Counted from the first letter of the stretch, positions 10,901 through 20,803 are shown. The stretch: DNA of 27,290 bases from Rodentolepis nana (GCA_900617975.1 UZAE01012083.1:39807-67096), one strand, 5' to 3'. The notes: generated by a model from the sequence alone, not told the origin. Numbers and translations are program-made.

Positions 10901-13900
10901 ATATCAGCGGATTTGGAAGAGAGAACGTATCAAAAGAGATAATCTTGGTTACTAATCATCAAAAACATCGGCTAATCACAATCTAGGTCCATTCTCTTAA
11001 TAATCTGCTCTAAACAAACACCTTAAGAACAGTGCAACCCTTGCATTAACCTAAAAGTCATTGGACTTCAATAATTAGACACCTCTGGGATGGAATCAAA
11101 GCCATCAAGTAGGAAATGTTAACTTGGCAAGCTACTTAAAAATCCAAAGTAAAGTTAGTCGAAGTGGCGTGAATATTAGCGAAGTCAAATATGGCATGTG
11201 CGAATAGACATCAAGCAACAATAATAAAAGCTCGTCTAACCAACTTGACTTATCCTAAAAAGCACTCTATTCGCATGTGACTGCATATTTTCCGAAAAGA
11301 AAAGCTTGCGCATCAGAATTTTTCACAAATGCGACCTGCGCCGAACTGGTTTCGTTGATTGGAACTATAGATTCGCTATTAATAGGCAGAATTGAATGGA
11401 GTTGATGGTGCTACCAATAATCAAATTATCAGCGACACATCGACTAATTAAAACAGCACTTCATTTACCTTAACCATTTAAAATGTCTAAGGCATTTGAT
11501 AAACCAGTTACCATATCCATTGAGCAGAAATGCATGCAGTCAAAATCCCATTCAATTAGAGCTGTTAATTGAGTGGCCCGTTTAAGAATTTCAGTTCACA
11601 CGTGAACACCATGAAAGCATAAGTAAATTGTCATAAGGCATTAAAAACGACACCAACTATTTAATATGCATGAATTTTAGTTATCGTCTTCCGAGGTGGG
11701 TTAATATCACTAGGCGTTTTAAAAACTTAGCATTTACTTGAAACATAAACGTCCGTCGAAGTAGGTCTCAAAGTGGCAACCTTGACGCGATCACGTATGG
11801 TCTCCGCACGAGCGCATAGCTCATCAAAATCCTCGGTTGCAGTCGGTGTCGTGGCAGTGGATTCAATGCTAAACGAGTTAAAAGATAGAATAAAATATAG
11901 ATGCTACTATTTAAACTAGAGTAGGCTATTCTACAACAATTAATAAAATGGTGCAATCTTTGTAATCAGATTATTAATGAGCTAGTTCCAATATCTTTCC
12001 GCAAATATTTCAGAGTGCTCTTTAATTTTATTCAAGTAGGTTACACTTTTCAAGTCCTACTTGAGCACTTACCGTTTTCGTAAAGATAGTTGCTCGAATT
12101 GTTTCAGGAGAAGAAACACCTCTAAGCCTTCATTTTCTTACGCCGTTTTATCCTAAGATTCGTAATAATTCTCCTCTAATGGACTGAAATGACCAACTAG
12201 ACGTTATGGGGTGTAGTTAAAGCAAAGAAATGGGAAGCATCTCACGATAACATTGGCAAACTAATACAGGAATATTCGCCCCATGATTAGATATATGAAT
12301 CAGGTCAAGCTTAAAAGGAGTTAAAAGTAAAATTTGAGAGATTATTCCCATTCTGGAAACTACGAAATGGGAACAAGTCGCCCAAAAAGTGCTCTTATAA
12401 TGTAATACGCGCTTTTGTTGAGTTCGGAGACTTGTGGCTATTTTTTGGAGGTCATAACAGAATTTCTTATTACAGAGTTCAAGCTAAGATCGATGCGAAC
12501 AATTGTCATGAGATACTCTCTAAATTATACATTTTGCAGCGATGCCAGGAAGGCCTGAGTGGAGCCGAACGTTAACGCACAATTTGAATTTTAAATTGGG
12601 GTGTGCGATAGACTTACCTCCACGTGGTGCACCCTGGGCAACGTATACTCATACGGCAATAAAAGTCTATTAACCGGCAGTTGACCTCTGACTTCGCACT
12701 ACAATGACCCCACTGTATGTCATATTCGACCCCTTCCACGGTGATCATCTAACCTTTTCTCTGCCTTTGTGCCTATCTGTCTCTTTTACATCTGTGAATC
12801 GCTCTTCTTTTCCCCCCTGTCGATATTTCTCACTTTTATGTACCTCCCTTCTGTGAAGCCCGAAGTCAACTAAAGGGGTAATGATAACTATCAAAATGCC
12901 TGCCATTTGAAGTAGTAGTAGTGAATTTCAAATCATGAGTATTCTCTCTCCCAGTCGCCCGCCGCCCCACCCAATCGTTGTTGAAGTTTCAAAAGCAGGG
13001 AACTATTAAAAACAATTCAGTTTGCAGTCAAAAGGAAGTTAACTAAATAGACACAATCAGCGAGCCCCATTGATTGCAATTAGTGAGGTTAAATTACAAT
13101 TATCTCTTTCAATTGTATTGCAAAGCGAAGAACTCAACTCCAATACCGCAAAGTACGCTTGCAAGAGAAGGGGCAACAATTTTCGATGAAACAAGAGGTT
13201 CTTTGATGAACACGTGCAACTAAGCATCGAATTTTTATAATAAGTAGTAGAAGAAAAGGGATTGAGTAAAACCTCCACCCACCATCACACCCCCATTGCC
13301 AAATAACCAGAATGAAATGCAATCACTAAGGCAAAAAATTACAAATAAAATATAACATGTTAAAATGGAAAAAAAAAATGTTTTGAAAATACACTATTAT
13401 AAATCAAAGCCACGTTTGAAATAAAAGGAATCTCAAAACTGTGAAACTACCCATTTAACAATTAATACACAAGAAAGGCATGCTAAATCAGCAATACGTA
13501 CAAAGTAGAGGAATATTTGCTAACACAACTTGCGAAAACTGAAGACAAGATCGATGCGTAATTACCGCAGGGTTGGTGATTAAGCCTCTTACTAATTGCA
13601 ACGACTTAAAGAGGAGTTAAAGTAGCGACCAATACGTCGGAAATTAAATACATTTCAATGAAAAAAAAATGTGATGCAGTCTTTACGCAGAAAGAAAGAA
13701 AGAGGGCCAACAGTAACAGAGAACAGCATCATTTAGCCGCGATTTGAACTATAAAATAAGAATAGTGACCTCCGGATTCAGGTTATGCACTTTTTTTCTT
13801 CTTCTCCAATATAGCCCACTGGTTCACGTTCCAATGTGCACAATTGGAGCATTTGTTTCGTGTCTCCTGAATGACCTCATTTACGCAGTTGATTGATTGA

Positions 13901-16237
13901 TTGATCGAAATGATTGATCAGCCATTTCAAAATTAATTAGCTTTTTTTCCTATTAGTTGACACGCTATTATTTCCTATGCGTTTAACATGAATATGAATC
14001 ATTACGTCCTAATGCAACCCTGCCAACCATCCCACCGTGTTATCTGCATATTTCATTAACCGAAAACAGGAGTCAATTCATGTGAAAATTTACACAGTCA
14101 ACAAAAACGCATAAAACCAACGTATTTACTGAATTTATCTCACTACCCCCCCCCCCCCCCCCCCCCCCACCTAGCGTATTAAACAAGCACAAGTTGGTGG
14201 TTTCGTTAGAATTAAATACTTTCAATCTAGTGTACTCCACGTCATAAAAGGCAAAGTATGAAAGGCGCAACGCTGAAGCAGACCAATAGGAATGGGCGCA
14301 TGGCGCATAAACGCCCACGTGAGGTAATCAATATGATACTAAATAGGCGCGACGTAAGGGACTAGCGTATCTAGAGGAGGCGCCTGACATGAATTATTCA
14401 TACATTTTACTCAATCTTCTCAGGAAAGCCAAAAAAGTCTCGCTGAAGATCAATCGGCTAAAAAACGTGTCATTTTAACGCATAGATAAGATTAAATATG
14501 GTAAAAATTAATCATTAGTATTGGCGTAAAATAAAGAAGTGAGGCAATTTCATAATCTTAAGTCAGATCCCTGATTTAATCAACACAAACACTATTCGGC
14601 ATTTCATTAACGATTCAGAGGACAGAATTCTCCCATAATAAGCTACCAAATATGCTTTAATGGAATACAAATTGCTATAGTACTTGTTACTACCGTGAAA
14701 TAGGCATAGTCTGATTTGCTCTTTACCAATACTTTCAACTATCTTCAAGCAAAAAGCTTGTACCAAGTGGAGGTTAGAGGATAAGAGACACTTGTGTATT
14801 GAAGAAAGGTTCTTCCAAAGTTACCACTATCCGGATTTCACCACAACAAGATAGGAAAGAAACAGTATATCAGAAAATAGCGAATTGACAACCCCAGTAA
14901 CAGAAGTAGGTGATTCAAAAAGGTTGCCCTGTAGATACACCGAAGGTTGTGTCCATGCTTTCTTCGCAGGCAGTTCATTAATGGGCGGTTTTTATTCTCA
15001 TCTCAAAGGGATTGTCATTGCTACTATCTAATGCCCATGTTAATATTCCCTCAAACTCATGTGCTAGCAATCAAGAAGCATGGCCAACCATAAGTTATTA
15101 TAAGTGAATAACATAAATGCATTATATTCCTCTTTCGTTTTTTCAGCTATTTTTATTTACCAAGACAAATTTCACAATTAGCAATGCACAGTTCACATTT
15201 ATCGACCCAAATGATTGCATTATAAATGAAGATAGCTAGCATTCCTACATCTAAAAATAAACCATTGAATAGTTAATGCAATCACGAGCATGGCGCATAA
15301 ACAATGGAGAATGTAGGCAATTTATATATATGCATAAATATCTTTAGGTCAGCACTATTAAGGCATAGGTGAGATAAACACTATTTATGCGTCAGAATGT
15401 GATCAATATCCACCCCACCCCACTCCCTTCCCTTGAAGACCATAAAAACGATGATCAAACACAACAAAAAATGGAAAAGACCAGAGACACAAAACTAACT
15501 AAGTTAGACTTAAATTGTCGTGTTAGTTCGTTTCAAACTTGGCTTAATGGGACAATCGCATCGATATTATAATTAAATAAATAAAAGTTGGAATAAAATC
15601 AATATTAAGCTTAATGTAAATACTACTTTAAAACCTTTTATCAACGAAAAAAGAGATAAACCCAAGTTTATGTGATCCAAATTTTCAACAAAAGACAATT
15701 AAATTCGGTATACTGTCCAAGTAACTTTAAATATTTTCTTGAGTTAAACAAGAGCAGATTCTCTAACTTACTTAGAGTTCGGTAGGCAGGCTTCAATTTC
15801 ATTAAGAATACCAGCTAAACGGGTGATTTGAGGCTAAAAAAGGAGAGGAAAAATCAGGCAGTTATTATCGGATCGATCAAACATTGCCTCATGCAAACCA
15901 AAACCTCAAACGCCGAAATGGCAATGATGTTCGCACCATCACCACAATACTTTGCCAACAAAAATTAATTAGTGCAACCCCTCTTAATCACGTTTGACTC
16001 AGACTACACCAAAGTGCGCAACTTTGAAAGTTTTTGGTTTATGACGTGGCTACGAGTCACGACCTAACATTGTTGACTAGTTGGTCGTGCGAAAAAATTC
16101 ATAACGAGTTTGGAGAAATGCAAAATTAAGTTTATGTGAAAACGATATTTCTGTAAGCTAGTTACCCATAGGTTAGCATTATCGGAGATTTCCGAAAATC
16201 AACTAAGGGCGGTTAAACGTAAAATTACATTTCATGA

Positions 16238-16303
<66 letters not shown>

Positions 16304-16839
16304 GGGCGCTTATTCGGATAAGCGAACTTTCGGACAATGCCGGTGTAAGTTGACTTGATAAAATTTAAACCCATAATGAGCTTAGAAATATTTAAGAATT
16401 ATAACAAACCGGCTGTTCGGCAGACTTCCTCATTCTTAGAGTCTCGTATTGCTTAGCCAATTCTTCGTATTGAGATTGCACTGCAACTAATTTTGAGCAA
16501 AGGCTCTTCACGTGGTCACGAAGAACGGCTTCCGAAGATATTTCAAGCTGATTCAAAAAATAAGATCTTTAAAAGCTAAGGAATTACCGATCCCAAAACA
16601 CGATTTCTCAACTCGTCAGGATCCGAGTCAAAATCTGGGAGAGCATTTTTTAATGCAAGCTCCATCGTCAAATTTAGGGTATCATTGAGCAGCGCAACAC
16701 CCTTGAAAAGGGTATCTACAAAAAATTGAATAGTATTATAGCAAGTACCTCTGGCATTTCCATAGGCCTGAACAGTTTCCTTAAGTTCGTTATAGGCTCT
16801 ATGCTCATCATCAACAACTACAAATTCTGATTCCTCCAT
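4889..16839 (-). CDS. NEMO/optineurin-type zinc-finger adaptor protein, 10 exons, 624 aa
   Basis: Minus-strand exons, all joining in phase: 16839-16749, 16715-16588, 16547-16410, 15833-15772, 11868-11738, 10487-10432, 10279-9356, 9259-9062, 6535-6473 and 4972-4889 (TAG). ATG at 16839 is the first ATG after an in-frame TGA. Two introns are 33 and 40 bp. Residues 1-120 are mainly helical (EELAKQYETLRMR near 102-114). E5-F6-V7-V8-V9 followed by acidic residues fits an LC3-interacting motif. HRAYNELKETV (13-23) resembles the TBK1-binding stretch of TANK/NAP1 (HxAYWELK in NAP1). Residues 200-510 are disordered, with PPTPPPRHVPRRPPP (331-345) and PKLPPRK (404-410) as SH3-ligand-like motifs, and a Cys cluster at 476-503. 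The C-terminus (598-624) is a C2HC finger: C602, C605, H618, C622. Known: such fingers bind ubiquitin in NEMO and optineurin. Inferred: a cytosolic ubiquitin/TBK1/autophagy adaptor. Odd: no NEMO/optineurin UBAN coiled coil is visible. Additional exons in the large introns are possible. Confidence 0.7.
4973..6472 (-). other. intron of the zinc-finger gene
   Basis: 1.5 kb from GTAAGT to ATTTTAG on the minus strand. It contains a C-rich run near 5670-5695. A plus-strand open stretch at about 5530-5638 (beginning KAFIKAMNYAVSSSFEG, 36 codons to TAA) is coding-like in composition but has no clear splice context. Nothing else recognised. Confidence 0.45.
6473..6535 (-). CDS. penultimate exon of the zinc-finger gene
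   Basis: A 63-bp exon flanked by acceptor CTTCCTAG and a perfect donor GAT|GTAAGT. It encodes PLIPRRDEPPKQQKPSYLPD plus D, a Pro/Lys-rich linker ahead of the finger. Phase 0 on both sides, so it can be included or skipped without changing frame. NEMO also has a proline-rich linker before its finger. Confidence 0.7.
6697..7038 (+). CDS. open frame of unknown status, 113 codons
   Basis: This is one of the longer plus-strand open frames in the window, lying antisense within an intron. The first 20 codons come from a GTATGT/GAGGGGGAG low-complexity tract. The rest is Lys/Arg/Glu-rich (MVRKISEKINGLFAERYRY). No motif, no homology recognised, no clear promoter or polyA signal. Probably chance or a decayed exon. 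Confidence 0.12.
   Translation: MYVRMCLWKEGEGEGCLLNGILKHALMKTVYCLMINCHLHSNTPLQEILLTLVSRKRKTSSCVLDMVRKISEKINGLFAERYRYPRKEYTEALILGREKIPSGPNQCVWSVHQ
8871..8876 (-). terminator. possible alternative polyadenylation signal
   Basis: TTTATT on the plus strand, AATAAA on the minus. It lies about 130 bases past the TAA at 9008-9010, which would be used if the exon ending at 9062 is not spliced. It would allow a short isoform without the zinc finger. Confidence 0.25.
9356..10279 (-). CDS. large exon of the zinc-finger gene: disordered, proline-rich, Cys cluster
   Basis: This 924-bp exon (acceptor CGCCCCTTAG, donor GAG|GTAGTC) encodes residues 203-510. It is Ser/Gln/Pro-rich with RLKKKLSASLIFGTSLDQIP near 286-305, SH3-ligand-like PPTPPPRHVPRRPPP, a run AAAAA at 370-374, PKLPPRK, and PLPPPQWW. 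Near its end is a cysteine cluster: C476, C479, C480, C492, C497, C498, C502, H503. The weak, purine-containing acceptor is chosen because it restores phase; a CAG acceptor 42 bases downstream is out of phase. Confidence 0.7.
10488..11737 (-). other. intron of the zinc-finger gene
   Basis: 1.25 kb from GTAAAT to TTTTTTCAG on the minus strand. The minus-strand frame at 10538-10762 has no splice or family support. No repeat copy seen. Confidence 0.45.
12601..12910 (+). repeat. dispersed repeat family, copy 3 (most complete)
   Basis: Starts GTGTGCGATAGACTTACC, continues TCCACGTGGTGCACCCTGGG, and ends ATGATAACTATCAAAATGCC then TGCCATTTGA. It is the fullest copy and the best guide to the family, about 310 bp. 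It lies in the big intron of the zinc-finger gene in antisense orientation, so its complementary strand places GGAG|GTAAGTC in the sense of that gene. Confidence 0.85.
14146..14168. repeat. mononucleotide run, 23 C
   Basis: Uninterrupted C run within an intron, directly readable. Length is likely variable and assembly-sensitive. Confidence 0.95.
15834..16409 (-). other. intron of the zinc-finger gene holding a long AT dinucleotide array
   Basis: 576 bp from GTTTGT to TTTTTTTAG. It contains the (AT)n array at 16240-16301 and nothing coding that I can see. Confidence 0.55.
16240..16301. repeat. AT dinucleotide microsatellite, about 31 units
   Basis: Perfect alternating A/T over about 62 bases. 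It can form a cruciform and is likely polymorphic in length. Confidence 0.95.
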
Positions 16840-18670
16840 TCTAGCTACGATGATCAAGGTCAAATAATAATGTGCTGAAACGGATTCAAAAGGGACACGA
16901 GACAATGATGAGATAAAACGAGTAGAGGTTAGAATTATAAGTCGCTCTCAAATGAGTCTCAACTAAACTTAATTAAAAATCCGCGGTATTTTAGGTTTTA
17001 AGTAACTTTCAGAACTTACATTTACTTTATTATTGCTAATAGAAAGTCGCCAGTACAGTGCTTTCAATGTTTGCGGAAACTAGAATTTATGTAATAAAAT
17101 TCATCATGTGAATATTTTTAATAAGACCAAGCTAAATAAAATTAGAATATGGCATATGCATATATATTTTTTAGCTAGTGGTGATATGTTAATTATACTA
17201 CATGCTAATTGGTGAAAATAAGTAATTAATTTGTAAAAAGGTTCATGTTGAAATCAAAAATGATTAAAATGATTAAATCTAGCCTACATGAAGTCTTTGT
17301 GCTATTATATTTTAAAGATCATATTTTTACCACAAATTGCACAAGTTACTAAAGTGAGCAATATTAATAAATAGTTTAGTTAAATTACTTGAAGGTGATC
17401 ATTGTTATAAATAGCTCCCCATACCACAAATAGACAGGTCGTTACTATGCTGTCTTGAAATGCATTTTTTCGGCTTATTAATTTGCTCACGATTCAATAT
17501 TTTCTACCATTATGCTAAACGAAAATATCTGATTATTCTTCTCTATGTGATAATAACTATGAAAAATGCTTATTCTTTCTAATAAATGCCATTTATTAAT
17601 TCTTCAAACAAAAGCCTCTCGTATTTTTTCATATGCCAAGTTCATAGCCTTTTCAATCGGATTTGCCAGGTAGTGACCATTGCCAGCATGTTTGAAAGCA
17701 GACTAATATAATTCATGATGGCGAACGAGGGATTGCATTAATTTGTGAGCAAAATACTAGAAAAAAATTAATTTTTTTATATTAAATGACAGCCATTTGA
17801 CATTTATTATTAGCCCTTTAGTTGACTTCAGGCTTCAAAGTGAGGAAGGAAGATCAAAGTTAAAAGAGTCAAGAGGGCGGGGACAGAAGGGTGCTTCAAT
17901 AATGTAAAACAGAAAGATACAAAGGTACAAAAATGTGAGGTGAGTACTGTGGAATAAGTCAAATATGATATACAGTGGGGTGATGGTAGTTTGAAGTCAG
18001 AAGTCAACTTCCGATTGAGTATATGTTGCCCAGGGTGCACTAAGCGGAGGTTAGTCTATCGCACACTCCATATTAGGAAAAATCATTCGTGTGATTTTCC
18101 TATTTAATTCTGTCGTAGCCAAAAGAAGTTTCGCATTTTTAATGATAACTATATAATTACAGATAAGCTCAACTTAAATTTTTCTGCATAATATTTGCTT
18201 GAACTATTCAGTTATATCATATCAAATAACTTTGATCAATACCATCAAGGTGGTAAGTTGAATTAAATGACCGTGCAATGATTCGTTTGTTCACTTTCAG
18301 CTTTCAGGTAAATAAATTTTAAATTCCAAATTCATATAAACTCATTCATTGTATTCACTCGAAAGCTAAGTTTTGACTTCATTATTAATCAGTCACTGTT
18401 GCCCAAACTTGCCTCTTCTAAAGCAAACGTTTAATTGATTTTGAGACTAAAATGTCGTTTACATGGATTTTTATTATAGTATGATTAGTTACTGAGAGAT
18501 TTTAACTTTGTAATCCCTTCAGGTTTGAAAATTATAATACTCCAATGCAAGACATTATAAACTCTTCCTCTTTATTTATGGCCAATGAGTTGTTTTATGA
18601 TTTTTAAATGTTATAGATAACTGATTGAACCAAGGCCAAAAGATTAGGATTGGTTATAATACGAAAAATT
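16840..18670. other. upstream/intergenic region of the zinc-finger gene
   Basis: Very AT-rich DNA upstream of the ATG at 16839. On the minus strand, CCGTTTCAG at about 16870 and ATCGTAG just before the ATG could be acceptors joined to a 5' UTR or spliced leader. Repeat copy 4 lies at 17783-18067. No other gene recognised. Confidence 0.4.
17783..18067 (-). repeat. dispersed repeat family, copy 4
   Basis: Reverse-oriented copy. On the minus strand it starts near GTGTGCGATAGACTAACC and ends GTCAAATGGCTGTCATTTAA with an A-rich tail (ATATAAAAAAATTAA). The internal inverted repeat AGTTGACTTC/GAAGTCAACT is intact. ATATTA occurs on both sides (TTTATATTAAATG and CCATATTAGG) and may be a target-site duplication. 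The 70-codon minus-strand frame inside is not a gene. Confidence 0.85.
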
Positions 18671-19771
18671 CTACAGAAAGATAATCTGTGCATTCATGTA
18701 TGCTTCTAGATAACATAAAGAGTGCCAATCATCAATCAGAACCATGGTCGATAGCATGTGACTGACATCATTCAATGAATCGTATTGCATATAAATCTTC
18801 CCGGTCAGAAGATCTAATGTAATATTCTTGCGCCATGGGTGGTTTAGCTTATTTTCTCGTCGTCTACATAAATTGATTACAATAAAAAAATAAAAAGTTC
18901 TTTTTGTCACAAAATGATGTGAACGAAAAGCAATTATGTCCATAACAGTTTTAACTTCCATGGATTGTAAAAGTGATTTATAACGCAATTGTAACTCATT
19001 GCATCTTAGTCTATATTGATAATTGGTTCAAGGCCGATAAAAGAAACTGGTAATGAAAGGGAAGAATAAAGCTATTACTGCCCCTTACTACGAAAAAAAC
19101 TTTCGACCGCTGTGCCTGGGATTTATCTCTTCTTAAAAGGAGTTAGGCGTCAATATACGAAGTTAGTATCATTAATTTCTAATGTAGTGAACTGTAGAAA
19201 GTTCACTATAAATGAACAATCTGATATATAAAAATAAACAACTTAAGCATTTATTTGGCACTTTTCCTTTCAGAAACACTTGAAATCATATAATTTTTTG
19301 TGCAAACTTAAATTTAATAACGATAAAAGAATAGAAGATCTAATTCCTATTGAATTACAAAGACCTAGATAAATTCAACTTATTCCTGACACTTCGAAAT
19401 GCGATCAGGAAGTTGAAAACCATAACTGATAGATTTTTAAGCTATCAAATGGAAAAAGCACACCGTTGGGCTCTCTCTCTCACTTGCTTGCGGGTCCAGT
19501 TAACCAAGCAAACATGAGTTGGATGCATGTTACTGAACTTTGAAACATTTATTTCTGGTTTTGCAAGCATAAGCATTAACCACTAAAAATAATTACGCAA
19601 AAGTTTAAAAAATTAGATTCTATGTATTTTCTTATTCAGACTATTTTATATCTTGAAATTTAGACCTATTTCGTCAAGATTTGGCATCATTTAAAGTATT
19701 CCAAACTGCTCTGACCTTCAAATAAGGTAATTGCCACCGGATTTATTCTTATTTGGTTTATCGCTTGGTAG
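18671..19771 (-). pseudogene. possible minus-strand exons of unknown gene, maybe decayed
   Basis: Minus-strand pieces that look like exons: 19771-19716 (YQAINQIRINPVAITLFE), 19532-19484 (TCIQLMFAWLTGPAS), 19010-18911 (LRCNELQLRYKSLLQSMEV...) and 18863-18671 (NHPWRKNITLDLLTGKIYMQ..., ending TAG). The first three have splice ends in matching phase (1, then 2); the third to fourth junction does not keep phase with the visible GTGACA donor. Part of the last piece (KIYMQYDSLNDV ... DDWHSLCYLE) faintly resembles, from memory, a segment of Mediator subunit MED14 with VYLxYENL ... NDWNSI. That is suggestive only, since the rest of MED14 is not seen on either side. Alternatives: a decayed gene or chance open frames in AT-rich DNA. 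Confidence 0.25.
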
Positions 19772-19814
19772 CTCGATTATTGTAAATAAATATTTTACGG
19801 GACTTATAACATAA

Positions 19815-20705
19815 ATGCCTTCAATCGTAATCGAATTAATACTTCAAGAAGTACAGTTTTGGGTAAAAGAAATTTCTCTCGTTTTGGTGTTATTTTTTGG
19901 CTCTCTATATTATTGCCTAATATTTTCTATTACCGGTAGAAGTTACAATAACAGTTAGTAAGCAGTTTTATATGTTCTATAATTTATTTAGTAAAACATA
20001 TAATCTGTGGCGCTTGATTTCTTGGATTGTCGGCTTACGGCATCGTGTCCATGGAACGGAAAACCTAATCACTGATGGCCCAAGGATACTTGTTGTTAAC
20101 CATCAAAGTGCTCTAGATATTCCGGGTGAGTTTAGATACTTATATTAATTTTTAGCTCTTCTTTATGTCTGGCCGAAACGCTCTACGTTTGTTGCTAAAC
20201 AGTCAATAGCTACGTATGCATCTTTCGGTTTACTTGTTTGGCTTATGAAAGGCATCCTCATTAATCGGTCCAATCGTAAGGAGAGCATGCTTAAGTTAGC
20301 AAATACAGCTAGCATCATCAGAGATGAGAGAGCAAGTCTTAATTATTTTAAATTGTTCAAACATAGGTTTCGGTTATTATCTTTCCTGAAGGCACAAGAG
20401 GAAAAGGAATGTCTGGTTTACTCCCTTTCAAAAAAGGTGCCTTTCATCTCGCCGTGAAAGCTCAGGTTCGTTATCTCCTTGTTTAGTTTACTGCCTTATA
20501 GGTTCCAATTCAGCCTATTGTGATCGGTCCATACACAGGTTTCGATGTCTCAAAGAGAATAGCCAAAGGTTGCTTTTGTGATATTTTTGTATTGCCCCCT
20601 ATTTATACTACTGATCTGACAAATGATGATGTAGCCAGCCTTACAGATAAAGTTCACAAACAGATGTCTGATATGTACATGTCCTGCCATTCTTCAAAAT
20701 TTTAA
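19815..20705 (+). CDS. AGPAT: 1-acyl-sn-glycerol-3-phosphate acyltransferase (AGPAT/PlsC family)
   Basis: The enzyme transfers an acyl group from acyl-CoA to lysophosphatidic acid, making phosphatidic acid for phospholipid and triglyceride synthesis; it is an ER membrane protein in animals. Certain exons: 19966-20125, 20156-20331, 20367-20465 and 20502-20705 (TAA), 212 residues. The four family blocks are present: NHQSALD (20098-20118, catalytic His/Asp), GILINR (20251-20268), FPEGTR (20382-20399) and VPIQPIV from 20502. [15 protein letters not shown] is close to animal AGPAT1/2. Introns are 30, 35 and 36 bp; the second starts GCAAGT. A first exon from ATG 19815 would encode a hydrophobic segment ([19 protein letters not shown]) where relatives have a membrane helix, but its apparent donor at 19936 is out of phase with exon 19966; the alternative donor at 19863 would remove the helix. 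With the helix the length would be about 250 residues against about 280 in mammals. Confidence 0.93.
20126..20155 (+). other. 30-bp intron of AGPAT
   Basis: GTGAGT...TTTTTAG, exactly 30 bases, phase 1. Joining its flanks gives [11 protein letters not shown], matching the family right after the NHxxxxD block, so the intron is real despite its length. Confidence 0.9.
20332..20366 (+). other. 35-bp GC-AG intron of AGPAT
   Basis: Exon ends AGA and the intron begins GCAAGT and ends CATAG. Only this donor keeps phase 0 into GTTTCGGTTATTATC ([11 protein letters not shown]). The nearby GT (AAGTCTT) would shift frame. GCAAGT is the usual form of GC-AG donors. Confidence 0.85.
20466..20501 (+). other. 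36-bp intron of AGPAT
   Basis: GTTCGT...TTATAG between AVKAQ and VPIQP, phase 0. The joined sequence AQVPIQP matches AQVPIVP of animal relatives. Confidence 0.9.
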
Positions 20706-20765
20706 TTACCACCACGATCCCCAACTTACAGTTGGTTAAGATTTTGAGTGATTTTGTGTTGCTTT

Positions 20766-20803
20766 ATTAAACTGATTTTATTTTGTTTGCCTGGAGAATT
20801 AAA
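20766..20803 (+). terminator. candidate polyadenylation signals for AGPAT
   Basis: Two ATTAAA hexamers at 20766-20771 and 20798-20803, 60-100 bases after the TAA. The usual second-best polyA signal, in the expected place. Confidence 0.4.

Larger units (their letters stand above)
11869..15771 (-). other. largest intron of the zinc-finger gene
   Basis: 3.9 kb from GTAAGT to CTCGTTTAG. Contents: repeat copy 3, a GATT tandem run near 13888-13907, a run of 23 C at 14146-14168, and open frames without support (13057-13322 and 14563-14766 minus; 15387-15572 plus). The minus-strand frame at 14073-14318 is partly the poly-G strand of the C run. Confidence 0.5.

Noticed and set aside
12719..12735. ATTCGACCCC in repeat copy 3 as a B box of a tRNA-derived SINE
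   Set aside because: Other copies have altered bases (ATTCCACTAC, ATTTGACTTA) and no convincing A box at the right distance, so a tRNA origin is not supported.
13888..13907. GATT tandem run as a CRISPR or regulatory array
   Set aside because: Simple tetranucleotide microsatellite; no spacers, and the genome is eukaryotic.
14073..14318. 81-codon minus-strand ORF with poly-Gly
   Set aside because: The Gly run is the C homopolymer read on the other strand; the rest has no motif.
15387..15572. 61-codon plus-strand ORF
   Set aside because: Lys/Thr/Asp-rich text in an intron on the antisense strand, no splice or family support.
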